DNA from: JBBTDV01 sp038042605
GTDB taxonomy: Bacteria; Bdellovibrionota; UBA1018
Direction of reading: 5' to 3'
Length of the DNA: 44,962 bases
NCBI GenBank assembly: GCA_964358645.1
Contig: CAYHPW010000020.1
Coordinates: 1-44,962, forward strand
Positions 34,455-42,238 of the stretch are shown here, in pieces. Position numbers and translations under genes: made by a program. Numbering within the stretch: position 1 is the first letter of the stretch; each line of letters begins with the position of its first letter. The notes below the pieces were generated by a model. That model did not search any database, was not told the origin of the DNA, and saw nothing but the letters and a program-made list of their open reading frames with translations.

Positions 34455-35902
34455 CGTGGAAGTGATGATGGTTGAGGCCTCGGTGGTAATGGCACTGGCT
34501 GTGTAGGTGGTGGAATAGGCACGGTTGGCGGAGGCACCGGTGCTGTGGGCGGAGGTGCTGGCGTTGTGGGTGGTGGCGCTGGTATTGTTGGTTGAGGAAC
34601 TGGTGATGTTGTCGGCCTCGGCCATGGCGGCGAAGTCGGTGGCGTGGTTGGCCAGCTTGTGGGGAACGGGTCAGGGAAGCCCGAAGGCCAGGGCCTTGGC
34701 GAAGGCGCCGGATCAATCGGCCGCGGGCTTGCGTTTGGGTCATCGCGCCCCCCTGGGACAAGCACGTGTTGCCTGAGCCATTCTATGTCGATTTGGTTGT
34801 TTGCATATTCCGTGGGTTTGATTACCGAGTATGGTATCCACATGTAATCAGGCCAGCCATCAGCATATGCGTAGCCCTCTTCGACCTTCCAGGCCCCTCC
34901 GACAAAGTATTCGCCTTTTCTTGTGACTATCACGTCGCCGCTTGAGCTGATTTTTCCATTTGAGCCGAAGACAACCGGCCCATCAAGCCAGATTTCCATT
35001 TTGAGTGTACGCTCTTGCACGTAATCATTTTCCTCAAAATTAAAAAATGGCGTTCGCACATCTGGCGTCACATCGTCCCGCATCCACCATATCGTGGAAG
35101 TTAGCAGTATCCTGTATACGTTAGGCGCTTGCGGATCAGCACCAAGGTAATCCGATGGTCTTGGATAATCGAATTTGTAACCGGCGAGCGGTTGGTTCCA
35201 AACCTGGTCACCGGTAAAGCGATCCACCAAAACTCCTTGTTTGAGCCTGCCTATGTAATTCGTGAGGACGAGGAAATACTGATCAGGGATTGTGTCAGTG
35301 AATTTTGGTGAATTATAATCCTGTCCCCAGTCCACTCGTTCACCAAAAAAATCAGCAGAGGTTTCCATGCCGGCTTCCGTGAGCAAGGCTTTTATATCCC
35401 CGACGTTGAATATTATTCCATTTACGCGGGCTGATGTTTTGGGTTCCGGGAATAACGCCGCTGCAGCTGCCCAACCGTTGCAGTGCCCCCACCAGCCTTG
35501 TAGTCGAGGTACCGCGGTGCCGTGATTTCTTATTTCCCATAACTGTGCGTTAGTTAGTCCGCCTCTGGCGGCGTCATATTTTCCGGCAGGGCTCATGCCG
35601 TAGCCGTATTGTCCGGATGCTATGCCATTCTGTGTATATGGCCACCAGAAGCCTGCCCACGGGGTTGGATCAGTTTTGCCCTGTGCAAATGAGTTTATAA
35701 GTGTTGCGAAATTTTTCTCACCCCTGAATTCCTGTCCCCTGAAATTAGGATATGGCACAATCGGTGTTTCGCTTATCTCTGGCGTGGATATGGACGGTGC
35801 TATCGCCTCCTCGGGTTTTCCGCAAGAGTTGGCCGTGAACACCAGGCCAAGTGCTGCGAACGGGATGATAAGTGCCATGGTTTGCGTAAGTGTGACTCTC
35901 AT
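34451..35902 (-). CDS. Exported transglutaminase-elicitor-like protein with proline-rich tail
   Basis: The 483-aa protein has an N-terminal signal peptide followed by ANSC; the cysteine at 27 could be lipidated, but the lipobox is poor. The core (about 75-385) contains LQGWWGHCNGWAAAAALFPEP with C141, then FNVGDIKALLTE, QYFLVLTNYIGR, DQVWNQPLAGY and ILLTSTIWWM. This order resembles the TGase_elicitor family (secreted transglutaminases first known from Phytophthora), where this cysteine is catalytic. I cannot confirm the partner His/Asp. The last 90 residues are proline/threonine repeats, perhaps a wall- or surface-spanning stalk. Its ATG overlaps the stop of the 278-aa gene (ATGA), so the two form one operon. 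Confidence 0.75.
   Translation of the reverse strand: MRVTLTQTMALIIPFAALGLVFTANSCGKPEEAIAPSISTPEISETPIVPYPNFRGQEFRGEKNFATLINSFAQGKTDPTPWAGFWWPYTQNGIASGQYGYGMSPAGKYDAARGGLTNAQLWEIRNHGTAVPRLQGWWGHCNGWAAAAALFPEPKTSARVNGIIFNVGDIKALLTEAGMETSADFFGERVDWGQDYNSPKFTDTIPDQYFLVLTNYIGRLKQGVLVDRFTGDQVWNQPLAGYKFDYPRPSDYLGADPQAPNVYRILLTSTIWWMRDDVTPDVRTPFFNFEENDYVQERTLKMEIWLDGPVVFGSNGKISSSGDVIVTRKGEYFVGGAWKVEEGYAYADGWPDYMWIPYSVIKPTEYANNQIDIEWLRQHVLVPGGRDDPNASPRPIDPAPSPRPWPSGFPDPFPTSWPTTPPTSPPWPRPTTSPVPQPTIPAPPPTTPAPPPTAPVPPPTVPIPPPTQPVPLPPRPQPSSLPR
34484..34588 (-). repeat. Degenerate 21-bp tandem repeat encoding a proline-rich stalk
   Basis: Five degenerate heptapeptide units (TxPxPPP: TIPAPPP, TTPAPPP, TAPVPPP, TVPIPPP, TQPVPLP) are encoded in frame near the 3' end of the transglutaminase-like gene. 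Copy number may vary between strains. Confidence 0.75.
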
Positions 35903-36735
35903 GGCGTGCTTTCTGGGAGTAGGATCGCTATCCCGTTAGCGGTGTGGATATAAGCAGGCCAAGGGGTTTTTTCCTGCCAGAGTATTTTAACCGGGCGTCC
36001 GAAGAAATCATCCTGCTCAAAGGCCGTTGTTTGATCGGGGTGTATTCTGTGACCTGTTTTCTTGGCCACGCTTTCAGCGAACTCAGGCAGTTTTGGGGCG
36101 GCAGTAGCTGGCTGGCTTTGTGCTGCAGAAAGGTTGATAAAATCGAGAGGGAAAAGTTCTAAAATAGTTGCGGCTGAATGTACACCCTCGGGCGAGACTA
36201 TGACAGGTTCGTTTTGTGAAAAAAATTTATATGCCTTGCGAACCTGTTTCGTTACACCAAGGCGTGTCTCCAAGGTAAGGGTAAGGCTTTCCACCCTGGG
36301 GTCTACGGTGGTGTTAGTAATCTGTATTATCTTAATAGTGGTTATGTGGATGCCTGCCTCGTTAGTCACGGCTAAAACCTTATAATTAAAAAATCCACCG
36401 GCAATTGCTTTGCTTGCTTCTTCCGTGTGACCGTGTGTAGTAAGCGATTGCAGCGGGTGTTTAATTGACCAGGCCGCGACCGTCCATGTGGAACCGACTG
36501 TATATTTGCTATCTGGTAAAGTTGACAGTTGCGGCGCGACCCCATTCCTCAAGCTGGATGTACGTGGGAGTGTCGCCTTTTTTTGTCTCCCAACTTTTTG
36601 ATCTGCCGCTTTAAGCGCGCTGTAGTAATCGACTTCGCTTAGTGAAGCTTTAGCAATGCTGTTAAACAGCAGAGAGACTATAGCGCCGGATGTTAGCCAT
36701 TTCGAGGGTGACATCAGGTTTTTTGAAAAAAGCAA
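35899..36735 (-). CDS. Exported protein of unknown function, partner of the transglutaminase-like gene
   Basis: The 278-aa protein has a signal-peptide-like N-terminus (WLTSGAIVSLLFNSIAKA, mature start near SLSEVDYYSAL). The mature part looks beta-rich, with YTVGSTWTVAAWSIK, LTLTLETRLGV and a C-terminal GRPVKILWQEKTPWPAYIHT. It has no cysteines and no motif I recognise. It overlaps the following transglutaminase-like gene by four bases, which implies joint production; a chaperone, inhibitor or complex partner is possible but unproven. It is divergent from the RDD gene. Confidence 0.78.
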   Translation of the reverse strand: MLFSKNLMSPSKWLTSGAIVSLLFNSIAKASLSEVDYYSALKAADQKVGRQKKATLPRTSSLRNGVAPQLSTLPDSKYTVGSTWTVAAWSIKHPLQSLTTHGHTEEASKAIAGGFFNYKVLAVTNEAGIHITTIKIIQITNTTVDPRVESLTLTLETRLGVTKQVRKAYKFFSQNEPVIVSPEGVHSAATILELFPLDFINLSAAQSQPATAAPKLPEFAESVAKKTGHRIHPDQTTAFEQDDFFGRPVKILWQEKTPWPAYIHTANGIAILLPESTP

Positions 36736-36789
36736 TCATTGTGCCGCGAGTTCTTGACGAACATTGGATATGATCTTACTCATTTAGTT

Positions 36790-37356
36790 ATGTCATCAAC
36801 CGAAACTAGTTTGTCCGGTAGCTTGAGCGGTGATTCTGAAATGATAAAATACGCAGGGTTTTGGCTTAGATTCCTTGCCAATGTGATCGATAGTATTTTG
36901 TTGAATATCGCGTCTTGGATCATTGAGCTTATGATTCTTGGCGCTATTTATTGGTTAAAGGTTATAGCTGGCAGCGCGGTGCCCGTGGCTTCATTTTTTG
37001 AAGTGGTTGATGCGTTAATGATTCAGATAATCAATGTGGGGATATATCTAGCGATAACGACTCCATATTATGTTGTGGGACAACACAAATACAGCACAAC
37101 TATCGGAAAGCGTATGTTAAATGTATATGTTGTTTCCGCTGCGGATAAACAGCGCATTACACTTAAGCAGTCAGTTGCTAGGTATTGTTCTTATTTGTTG
37201 TCGTATCTACCATTTTGCGCGGGCTATATTATGGCGGCGTTTCATCCGGAGAAGCGCGCCCTGCATGACATTATCACCGGAACAGTCGTGATAGTGAAGC
37301 CCAGGCAGAAGCGCGACAGCGATTTGCCTGCCGCCGAAATTACAAGTGCAAATTGA
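36790..37356 (+). CDS. RDD family membrane protein
   Basis: I take the ATG at 36790 (188 aa); the frame is open to a TTG at 36739. Three to four hydrophobic segments are present. The RDD signature is clear: YAGFWLRFLANVIDSILLN (Arg and Asp in helix 1), TIGKRMLNVYVV, and HPEKRALHDIITGTVVI. Members are inner-membrane proteins; some act as small-molecule or ion transporters, but most are unassigned. There is no Shine-Dalgarno sequence. It is divergent from the 278-aa exported-protein gene and ends 25 bases from the convergent small gene. Confidence 0.85.
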   Translation: MSSTETSLSGSLSGDSEMIKYAGFWLRFLANVIDSILLNIASWIIELMILGAIYWLKVIAGSAVPVASFFEVVDALMIQIINVGIYLAITTPYYVVGQHKYSTTIGKRMLNVYVVSAADKQRITLKQSVARYCSYLLSYLPFCAGYIMAAFHPEKRALHDIITGTVVIVKPRQKRDSDLPAAEITSAN

Positions 37357-37381
37357 GATGTATGCGTTGCTAGGCTTGGTG

Positions 37382-37615
37382 TTACGCAAGAGTCGTATCC
37401 CATAACTCGATTGAGAATTTTCTAAATTCTTCCAAGTCATTCCATTTTAGTGGACATTTCAGTGGTTGTTTTGCCGGCCCTGTTACCACGGGCATTTCTA
37501 ATATTTCATATTCCAACCGATCAATATCAGCGTGCAGTGCCGTGATCGACTTATCAAAGCTTTGGTCTTTAGCTATTTTTAGGTATTTATCTTTATTCAA
37601 ATCCAGCATTGTCAT
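37382..37615 (-). CDS. Small hypothetical protein
   Basis: The 77-aa charged protein (MTMLDLNKDKYLKIAKDQSF at the start) has no signal peptide, no membrane segment and no recognised motif. It follows the exported 143-aa gene by 31 bases on the same strand and may share its transcript. There is no convincing ribosome binding site, so the gene is only probable. Confidence 0.5.
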   Translation of the reverse strand: MTMLDLNKDKYLKIAKDQSFDKSITALHADIDRLEYEILEMPVVTGPAKQPLKCPLKWNDLEEFRKFSIELWDTTLA

Positions 37616-37646
37616 AAAAATGTTTTATCCATTTAGGAGCGGATGT

Positions 37647-38078
37647 TCACATTCCTAGTTTTTCTTTGGCCAAGTTAATAAGACTTTCTGTTTTGCTTAA
37701 GAGCATAATATTGAGTAACTTCAGGCTTTCTTTATCGCCAGGTGTGATGCCTATAACGTTATCATTTTCCCATTGGTCATCGCAGTATCCAATCAACTTT
37801 TTCGAATTCTCCCCGACCTGAGTGATAAGATTATAGATCCCAATGCTATAATCTATGTCTGCTACATCTTCGAGATGCCGGGCTTCAGCTGCTGCATTTC
37901 CGATGCGATGGCATAAAGTGATATCACTACTTTTATTGAACCGTGCTGCTTGAATGGCTGTCTGTTGCCTCTGAACCAGATAGGCTTTCTGTATAATATT
38001 ATTATAATAGGAAGTATAATCAGAACTCGCTAGACAACTAGTAGAAATAAAAAGTGAAAAAATAAGCATCTTTTTCAT
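37647..38078 (-). CDS. Small exported protein of unknown function
   Basis: The frame opens at 38240, but the ATG at 38078 is the real start: AAGGGGG lies just upstream and the protein then begins with a signal peptide (MKKMLIFSLFISTSCLA). The mature protein, about 125 residues, is helical and charged, with two cysteines (TLCHRIGN and IGYCDD) that could form a disulfide. It has a block HRIGNAAAEARHLEDVADID and no recognised family. It is followed by the 77-aa gene. Confidence 0.72.
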   Translation of the reverse strand: MKKMLIFSLFISTSCLASSDYTSYYNNIIQKAYLVQRQQTAIQAARFNKSSDITLCHRIGNAAAEARHLEDVADIDYSIGIYNLITQVGENSKKLIGYCDDQWENDNVIGITPGDKESLKLLNIMLLSKTESLINLAKEKLGM

Positions 38079-38495
38079 AAATCCCCCTTTTGGGTAATGT
38101 CCCAGATTTGCAGGAGAGATCATCCCACCCGATAACCTGAGATTGTTAATAATTGTGTTGGTTGGTATCATGCCTTTTTGCATAGCGCAATAGTTTTTAT
38201 GCATAGCATTAGTATTAAGAGTAGGGAAAATAAAGCCCATATCGTACTGCCATTTGTACGATCCTGGGGCGGTCGTCGATCAAGGTCGTGTAAAAAAATT
38301 CGTGTCTGACTGTTTTTTCTAGTGCAGAAGTTTACTAAGTGTATCTTCCACGTCGTTCACTTTATTGCCAGATTTTTTGAAATGGATTTATCGGTAAACT
38401 TCAGTAAACCGTTTTTTCAAAGAGCACATGGTTTTCCCCTTATTATTTCAAAGGAATTGACTGTTTTCGGCGCTTCCGGTACTTCTTAGTAATCA
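38079..38495. other. 417-base intergenic region upstream of tRNA-Pro
   Basis: No convincing gene. It holds a 7-bp perfect hairpin (ATCGTAC at 38241-38247 with GTACGAT at 38256-38262) and an imperfect hairpin (CGGT..ACCG) followed by a run of six T near 38400-38420. The latter could be a weak plus-strand terminator. The tRNA promoter candidate lies at its end. Out-of-frame extension of the 143-aa gene explains the open reading frame at its left side. Confidence 0.5.
38457..38485 (+). promoter_or_regulatory. Candidate tRNA promoter
   Basis: TTGACT (38457-38462), 17 bases, then TACTTC (38480-38485). Transcription would start about 4 bases before the mature tRNA 5' end. The -10 is weak; position and the good -35 are the evidence. 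Confidence 0.4.
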
Positions 38496-38573
38496 CGGGG
38501 TGTAGCGCAGTTTGGCTAGCGCACTTGCTTTGGGAGCAAGGGGTCGTGGGTTCGAATCCCGCCACCCCGACCA
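38496..38573 (+). tRNA. tRNA-Pro (anticodon UGG)
   Basis: The acceptor stem CGGGGTG pairs with CACCCCG; discriminator A is followed by an encoded CCA. The anticodon stem CTTGC/GCAAG encloses the loop TTTGGGA with anticodon TGG. The T arm contains GGTTCGAATCC with a matching stem. All arms fold, so it is a complete tRNA-Pro. No copy of its 3' end that would mark an integrated element was noticed elsewhere in the window. Confidence 0.95.
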
Positions 38574-38623
38574 TTTCTTTCGCAATAGTTATTCATCAGC
38601 GTATATTTTTTTATGCAATTTCT

Positions 38624-38926
38624 TCATGCAACCTTCAGTTTTGTTTCTGGATAAATGATTTGAAGCCAGGTAACGAGCCTGTCTGTAGAAAAACTTTCTA
38701 TCCTATGACGAAGGATCTTGCTCACCTTGGCCTTGTCTGTTCCTAAAGTCTTGGCCATCTCCTCAAGCGAGAGCTTGTGCTTTTGCTTGTAGACGACAAA
38801 TTTTTGGCAAATGTCAAAACGAAATCTTTCAAGAGGTGTCGCGTTTGGAGCAAGCATCAGTGTGCCCGTTGCTTTTGCTAGCTTCTTGCGGACCATTTTT
38901 AGCTCTGACTCTGACGGAAAACTCAT
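38624..38926 (-). CDS. XRE-family antitoxin (HigA-like)
   Basis: The 100-aa protein has a helix-turn-helix at about 55-80 (LSLEEMAKTLGTDKAKVSKIL) and an FDICQKFVVYKQKH lead-in common in short HigA-type antitoxins. A near-perfect ribosome binding site (AAGGAGGT) precedes the ATG and lies across the toxin stop codon. It is the second gene of the pair, 3 bases after the toxin, the order typical of HigBA. It should neutralise the toxin and repress the operon. It lies about 50 bases from tRNA-Pro. Confidence 0.8.
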   Translation of the reverse strand: MSFPSESELKMVRKKLAKATGTLMLAPNATPLERFRFDICQKFVVYKQKHKLSLEEMAKTLGTDKAKVSKILRHRIESFSTDRLVTWLQIIYPETKLKVA

Positions 38927-38929
38927 TAT

Positions 38930-39223
38930 CTACCTCCTTCGATAAGCGTTGATCACGCCTATGTAGAGTGCATTCTTTTCTAGTAGCCAAATCAGCTTAT
39001 AACGCTTAGAGCTTCGAACCAGGTTGTCAGAAACAAAATATTGGAAATTTCCTAATTCCATCTCTGGTTCAAAGCTACTGCCAGTAAGTAATTCCACCAG
39101 CTCCAGGATTACGGCATCATTGATCGAGCTACTATGATTAACTTCATAGTGGGGATCGATAACAACCTTGATTATCCGCCTGCCGTTTATGGTCAGCCGG
39201 ATTGGGTACTCCCTTCGGGTCAT
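38930..39223 (-). CDS. Putative toxin of a HigBA-like toxin/antitoxin pair
   Basis: The 97-aa protein is encoded immediately upstream of an XRE antitoxin, with GAGG at ribosome-binding distance. Its end, YKLIWLLEKNALYIGVINAYRRR, resembles the last strands of RelE/HigB-type RNases, with a basic C-terminus. The N-terminal part (PIRLTINGRRIIKVVIDPHYE) is less typical, so this may be a divergent or different toxin family. Activity is inferred mainly from gene order and size. Confidence 0.65.
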   Translation of the reverse strand: MTRREYPIRLTINGRRIIKVVIDPHYEVNHSSSINDAVILELVELLTGSSFEPEMELGNFQYFVSDNLVRSSKRYKLIWLLEKNALYIGVINAYRRR

Positions 39224-39282
39224 ATATCCATCCTCACAAAACAGAGATTACCATGGCGTTGCCAAATTTGGCAATAAATATT

Positions 39283-39483
39283 TTGATGGCTGCTTATCGA
39301 CAAAAATATCTCATCGAAAATGCGTTTCTGGAGATGAAATCGATTCTGAAGTTGCGACCTTGGTTTGTATACAAGACCGAGCATGTGCGAGCTCACTGTC
39401 GCGCGCTCAGTAAAATTCCATCCCCAGTCCAAGCCATACTCAAGAAGCTAAAACTGGGTGCGGCTCTTCAAATTCCAACCTGA
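39283..39483 (+). pseudogene. Decayed transposase, C-terminal remnant (IS4/IS1634-like)
   Basis: The translated segment YRQKYLIENAFLEMKSILKL then RPWFVYKTEHVRAHC matches the conserved C-terminal region of IS4-superfamily (IS1634-type) transposases, including the glutamate in the IENAF.EMK block. After RAHC the sequence jumps to a short terminal piece (LSKIPSPVQAILKKLKLG), so an internal part appears deleted, and the 5' two thirds is missing. Its upstream end runs into the start of the toxin gene. It cannot encode an active transposase. Confidence 0.65.
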
Positions 39484-39690
39484 GCCCCTGAAAACTAAGA
39501 ACAGAAAACCACCCGACAACAAAGCAGACCTGCGCCAAATCATAGGGAAAATGGCTGATTTTTTAGGGTGCGGGGCGGCTAGAGTGCCGAAGTCGAGATA
39601 AAACTCTCTTGACTAACTGTGTCTAATATAATTTAATGCATATAGTCAAATTATCCAACCTGGCATAAGCCGGCATTCGGAGGATCGAGT

Positions 39691-40203
39691 ATGATAACTA
39701 AGTATAAAACGCTCATTTTTTTTATTTCCTTGGCCATATGTAGCGCAGCTAGAGCAGATCTAGCTGGTGAATGGGTCGGCTACGGCACTGAACGAATCGA
39801 TCCCCAAGGCTTTCTAAAAGGCCTGATTCCTGTAGCGCTAAAGATTACACGTACAAACGACAATCTTATTATTGAGAAAACTGACGGTAGCGGCATCTTC
39901 CCTCCGGAGTATAATACTAGTGATATTCTTTTATTTGGTACATATCGTTTAAAGAGGAGCGAACAAAAACCAGAATTCCAGGTCTGTCTTGGTGACAATC
40001 CTGTGGGTAAATTAGTGGATCGCTTTCTTTCAATTTCATATTATCAGTTTTCATTTCAGGGTCAGATACCAATTTTAGAAATCACAGAAAGCGCCAACAA
40101 TTCCGGAGTTGCAACTCTGAAATACAAAGTGCAAAACGTGAATGAACAACTCGTTCAGGACTTTGAAGTGGACCTGCTTCGCCTGCGCCCTGAAGTTAAG
40201 TAA
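39691..40203 (+). CDS. Small exported protein of unknown function
   Basis: The 170-aa protein has a signal peptide (TLIFFISLAICSAARA, mature start DLAGEWVGYG) and a GGAGG ribosome binding site. The mature part begins with a GEWVGYGTE turn and alternates strands such as IPVALKITRTNDNLIIEKTDG and ATLKYKVQNVN, which suggests a small beta-barrel or lipocalin-like fold. It has one cysteine. Not recognised; no operon partner. Confidence 0.75.
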   Translation: MITKYKTLIFFISLAICSAARADLAGEWVGYGTERIDPQGFLKGLIPVALKITRTNDNLIIEKTDGSGIFPPEYNTSDILLFGTYRLKRSEQKPEFQVCLGDNPVGKLVDRFLSISYYQFSFQGQIPILEITESANNSGVATLKYKVQNVNEQLVQDFEVDLLRLRPEVK

Positions 40204-40340
40204 CCCGCCCAAACCAATTACTTCTCGCCTCCTGCATATATGGAAATGGCAGCCTAACCCATTCTCGGGTCCAATATTTTGAGAAGGTTTGCTACATTTC
40301 TGTGCCAAAGTACTTGTTTGTGTACGAATGAATAATCTAT

Positions 40341-40376
40341 ATGTGCATATTAAATAGACTTTATTTTTATGCACAT
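40341..40376. repeat. Inverted repeat with 18-base spacer
   Basis: ATGTGCATA (40341-40349) and its exact complement TATGCACAT (40368-40376) flank an AT-rich 18-base spacer. No T run follows, so it is more like an operator than a terminator. It lies between two convergent genes. Confidence 0.5.
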
Positions 40377-40441
40377 GGGAGTACTTATGGATTTTAGTAA
40401 GCGGAAACAGAGAGTTGATCATGCTCAGCCCAGCAGTCACG

Positions 40442-41239
40442 TTATTCGATTAGGCTCATGGAATGTTCACCAGAGTCAATGACAGAACGGATAAGTTTTT
40501 GGTCACGTTCAGAGTGGCCTGCTAGAGCGGTACTGATTGCATCATTTTCCTGTAAATATGCAAGAATCTGGAACATCTCCAAAGACAAATTCAAAGAACG
40601 CTCATACCTGGCGCGTTTGGTAAGTTCTGCTACAAGTGCTGCTCGGTCGGATGGATTGAGTGAGTGGGGGTCGCGTTCTATACGTACTAGTATCTCTTTC
40701 AAAGCATAGGCTTCGATTCGTTCGTATTTGACAGCCGTAGTGAGTTCAACATGATGATAGTCCTTGGGTTGCTCCTCCGCTGGAGGAGTGTATCGCCATA
40801 TCGCCTGCAGAACTGATACAGGGGCATGACTATAGCGTATCATCGCACTCACCACAAAAAAACTCTCCTCAAAAGAAAGTCCATTGAGTTCTGGCACTCG
40901 GATGGAGAATGTGGCCAGAGCCAAAGTCTCATTGTCTTCGATGAGGGATTTTGCCCGTTTGTAAAGCAGGTCTAATCCAGCTTGGTCGGTTGAGTCCAGT
41001 TTTTTAACACCCGAGTTTAGTTGGTCCCAGTTGAGCAGCGACTTAGCAACAACATGAGCGGGAATTTTAACTGGAATTTTAGCGGCCAAAACAGATTTTT
41101 CTGCGAAAGAGGCTTTTGGAGCTCGAGCATTTGGAGATGAATCGATGTAAGTCTTACCTGAGCGCTGTTTTGCAATAATTGCAACAAAAGTTGCTAGTAT
41201 AACCACTGCGAGTGTAGTGGTAACTATTTTTTTCGCCAT
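40442..41239 (-). CDS. Membrane-anchored or exported protein of unknown function
   Basis: The 265-aa protein has an N-terminal hydrophobic helix (IVTTTLAVVILATFVAIIA), followed by a Ser/Ala-rich linker and a mostly helical, charged domain. It could be a single-pass inner-membrane protein facing the periplasm. No cysteines or known motifs were seen. An open frame without a start codon (41224-41424) overlaps its 5' end by 16 bases on the same strand, so it may once have been the second gene of a pair. Confidence 0.72.
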   Translation of the reverse strand: MAKKIVTTTLAVVILATFVAIIAKQRSGKTYIDSSPNARAPKASFAEKSVLAAKIPVKIPAHVVAKSLLNWDQLNSGVKKLDSTDQAGLDLLYKRAKSLIEDNETLALATFSIRVPELNGLSFEESFFVVSAMIRYSHAPVSVLQAIWRYTPPAEEQPKDYHHVELTTAVKYERIEAYALKEILVRIERDPHSLNPSDRAALVAELTKRARYERSLNLSLEMFQILAYLQENDAISTALAGHSERDQKLIRSVIDSGEHSMSLIE

Positions 41240-41424
41240 TTCTTAATCATCTTACCGCTAATATTGTTAAATATGTCAGGGAGTATCAGATTGATTTCGC
41301 TTTGAAGAACGCTCTTGCTTAGTTCGTTTTTAGTTCCTCGTTTGAGTGTCCAACCTAAATAAAATATTATCAGCGTTGTAGCCGCTTCGCAATTGTCGAT
41401 GTCCTCAGAAAACCTCTCGTTATT
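41224..41424 (-). pseudogene. Open frame without a canonical start, possible gene remnant
   Basis: The minus strand is open for 66 codons between a TAA and a TAG and reads like real protein (for example TLIIFYLGWTLKRGTK and SEINLILPDIFNNISGK), ending in a basic KKWRKK. No ATG, GTG or TTG occurs in the first 58 codons. It overlaps the start of the 265-aa gene by 16 bases, as operon genes do. It may be a 5'-truncated gene or use a rare start. Confidence 0.3.
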
Positions 41425-41599
41425 TTAACCAAGGCTCCGCCCGTCAAAAATCAGTCGCTGCAGAGTTCGTTTACAAGAAAATTAATAATTTCAGTGATCC
41501 CTCGTTTATCCGGAGGGGTTTATCTTTTATAATAAATGATATGATGGATAAGTCTATTAGCGATGCAATTGTAAACGAGGCTGGGACGCCGGAGGAGTT
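41240..41599. other. 360-base region between divergent genes
   Basis: It holds the startless minus-strand frame described at 41224-41424 and, at its right end, a good plus-strand promoter. Nothing else was seen. Confidence 0.5.
41505..41533 (+). promoter_or_regulatory. Sigma70-like promoter of the 212-aa gene
   Basis: TTTATC (41505-41510), an exact 17-base spacer and a consensus TATAAT (41528-41533). Transcription should start near 41540, leaving a leader of about 60 bases before the ATG at 41600. Confidence 0.55.
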
Positions 41600-42238
41600 A
41601 TGCTGTTTATATTAATCACATCACTGTCATTAGCGCTTACAAGCCAAGTACAAGGTAATGAGCTTGTGCAGGTATCCCAAGGTAAAAATACACCGATTGG
41701 TGCCGCAGAAGAGATTTCACTAAAAACACCCAAAATAGCACGACTAAAAGCCGGTGGACAAAATTATGAGTTAGTCTTTAATAATAAAACTGATGCACAG
41801 GTATTCAAGAAAGCAATGGACAGGGGATTGCTTCATGACTACTCGTTAAACGCGGATTGGCAGGCCAAAAACCGTAAGATCGAGGCACACTCTAGCGCAG
41901 GTGATGTTTTTCTGGATCCCGGGCAGGTGTCTTCCTCTAATGTGGTGATGGTCAATAAGACCAGCGGAAAAAACATAACACTTTCAAAGTTTATAAATAG
42001 TACCAAAAAAAAGCTGAAAGAAGAGGATCTTCGCGCACAGCAACTTGAGAAAGGCGAGTATCGTGGTGTTAGTGGTAAATTCCAAAAGCTTGCAGACAAG
42101 ATATACGGTGTTGGCACATATGAAAAACAACATGACAACAAGAAGGTGAGTGATCAAAAGAGTGTTGATAAAGGCGCGGCATCTTCGTCTAATGTGGTGC
42201 CAGCGGTAGAAAACAGCTCTGCTGGTCCAGCTAAATAG
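41600..42238 (+). CDS. Exported protein of unknown function
   Basis: The 212-aa protein has a short signal peptide (FILITSLSLALTSQVQG, mature start near NELVQVS) and a GGAGGAG ribosome binding site. The mature part is polar and rich in Lys, Ser and Asn, with the phrase SSSNVV near both residue 113 and residue 198, the second at the Ser-rich C-terminus. No family recognised. In another frame directly after its stop, a hydrophobic segment resembling a C-terminal sorting signal is encoded (42241-42378), which raises the possibility of a frameshift. Confidence 0.75.
   Translation: MLFILITSLSLALTSQVQGNELVQVSQGKNTPIGAAEEISLKTPKIARLKAGGQNYELVFNNKTDAQVFKKAMDRGLLHDYSLNADWQAKNRKIEAHSSAGDVFLDPGQVSSSNVVMVNKTSGKNITLSKFINSTKKKLKEEDLRAQQLEKGEYRGVSGKFQKLADKIYGVGTYEKQHDNKKVSDQKSVDKGAASSSNVVPAVENSSAGPAK

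Noticed and set aside
34437..34776. Several long frames in other phases over the proline-rich repeat
   Set aside because: They are shadows of a GC-rich tandem repeat; composition is Ala/Thr/Ser or Arg/His/Gln only, and the frame encoding the 483-aa protein has the start, signal peptide and family motifs.
36739..36789. TTG start for the RDD gene
   Set aside because: No ribosome binding site, and the family-like sequence begins well downstream; the ATG at 36790 is simpler, though 36841 is also possible.
39168..39413. 81-codon plus-strand frame next to the toxin
   Set aside because: Shadow frame; the neighbouring frame (39283-39483) carries the transposase motifs.
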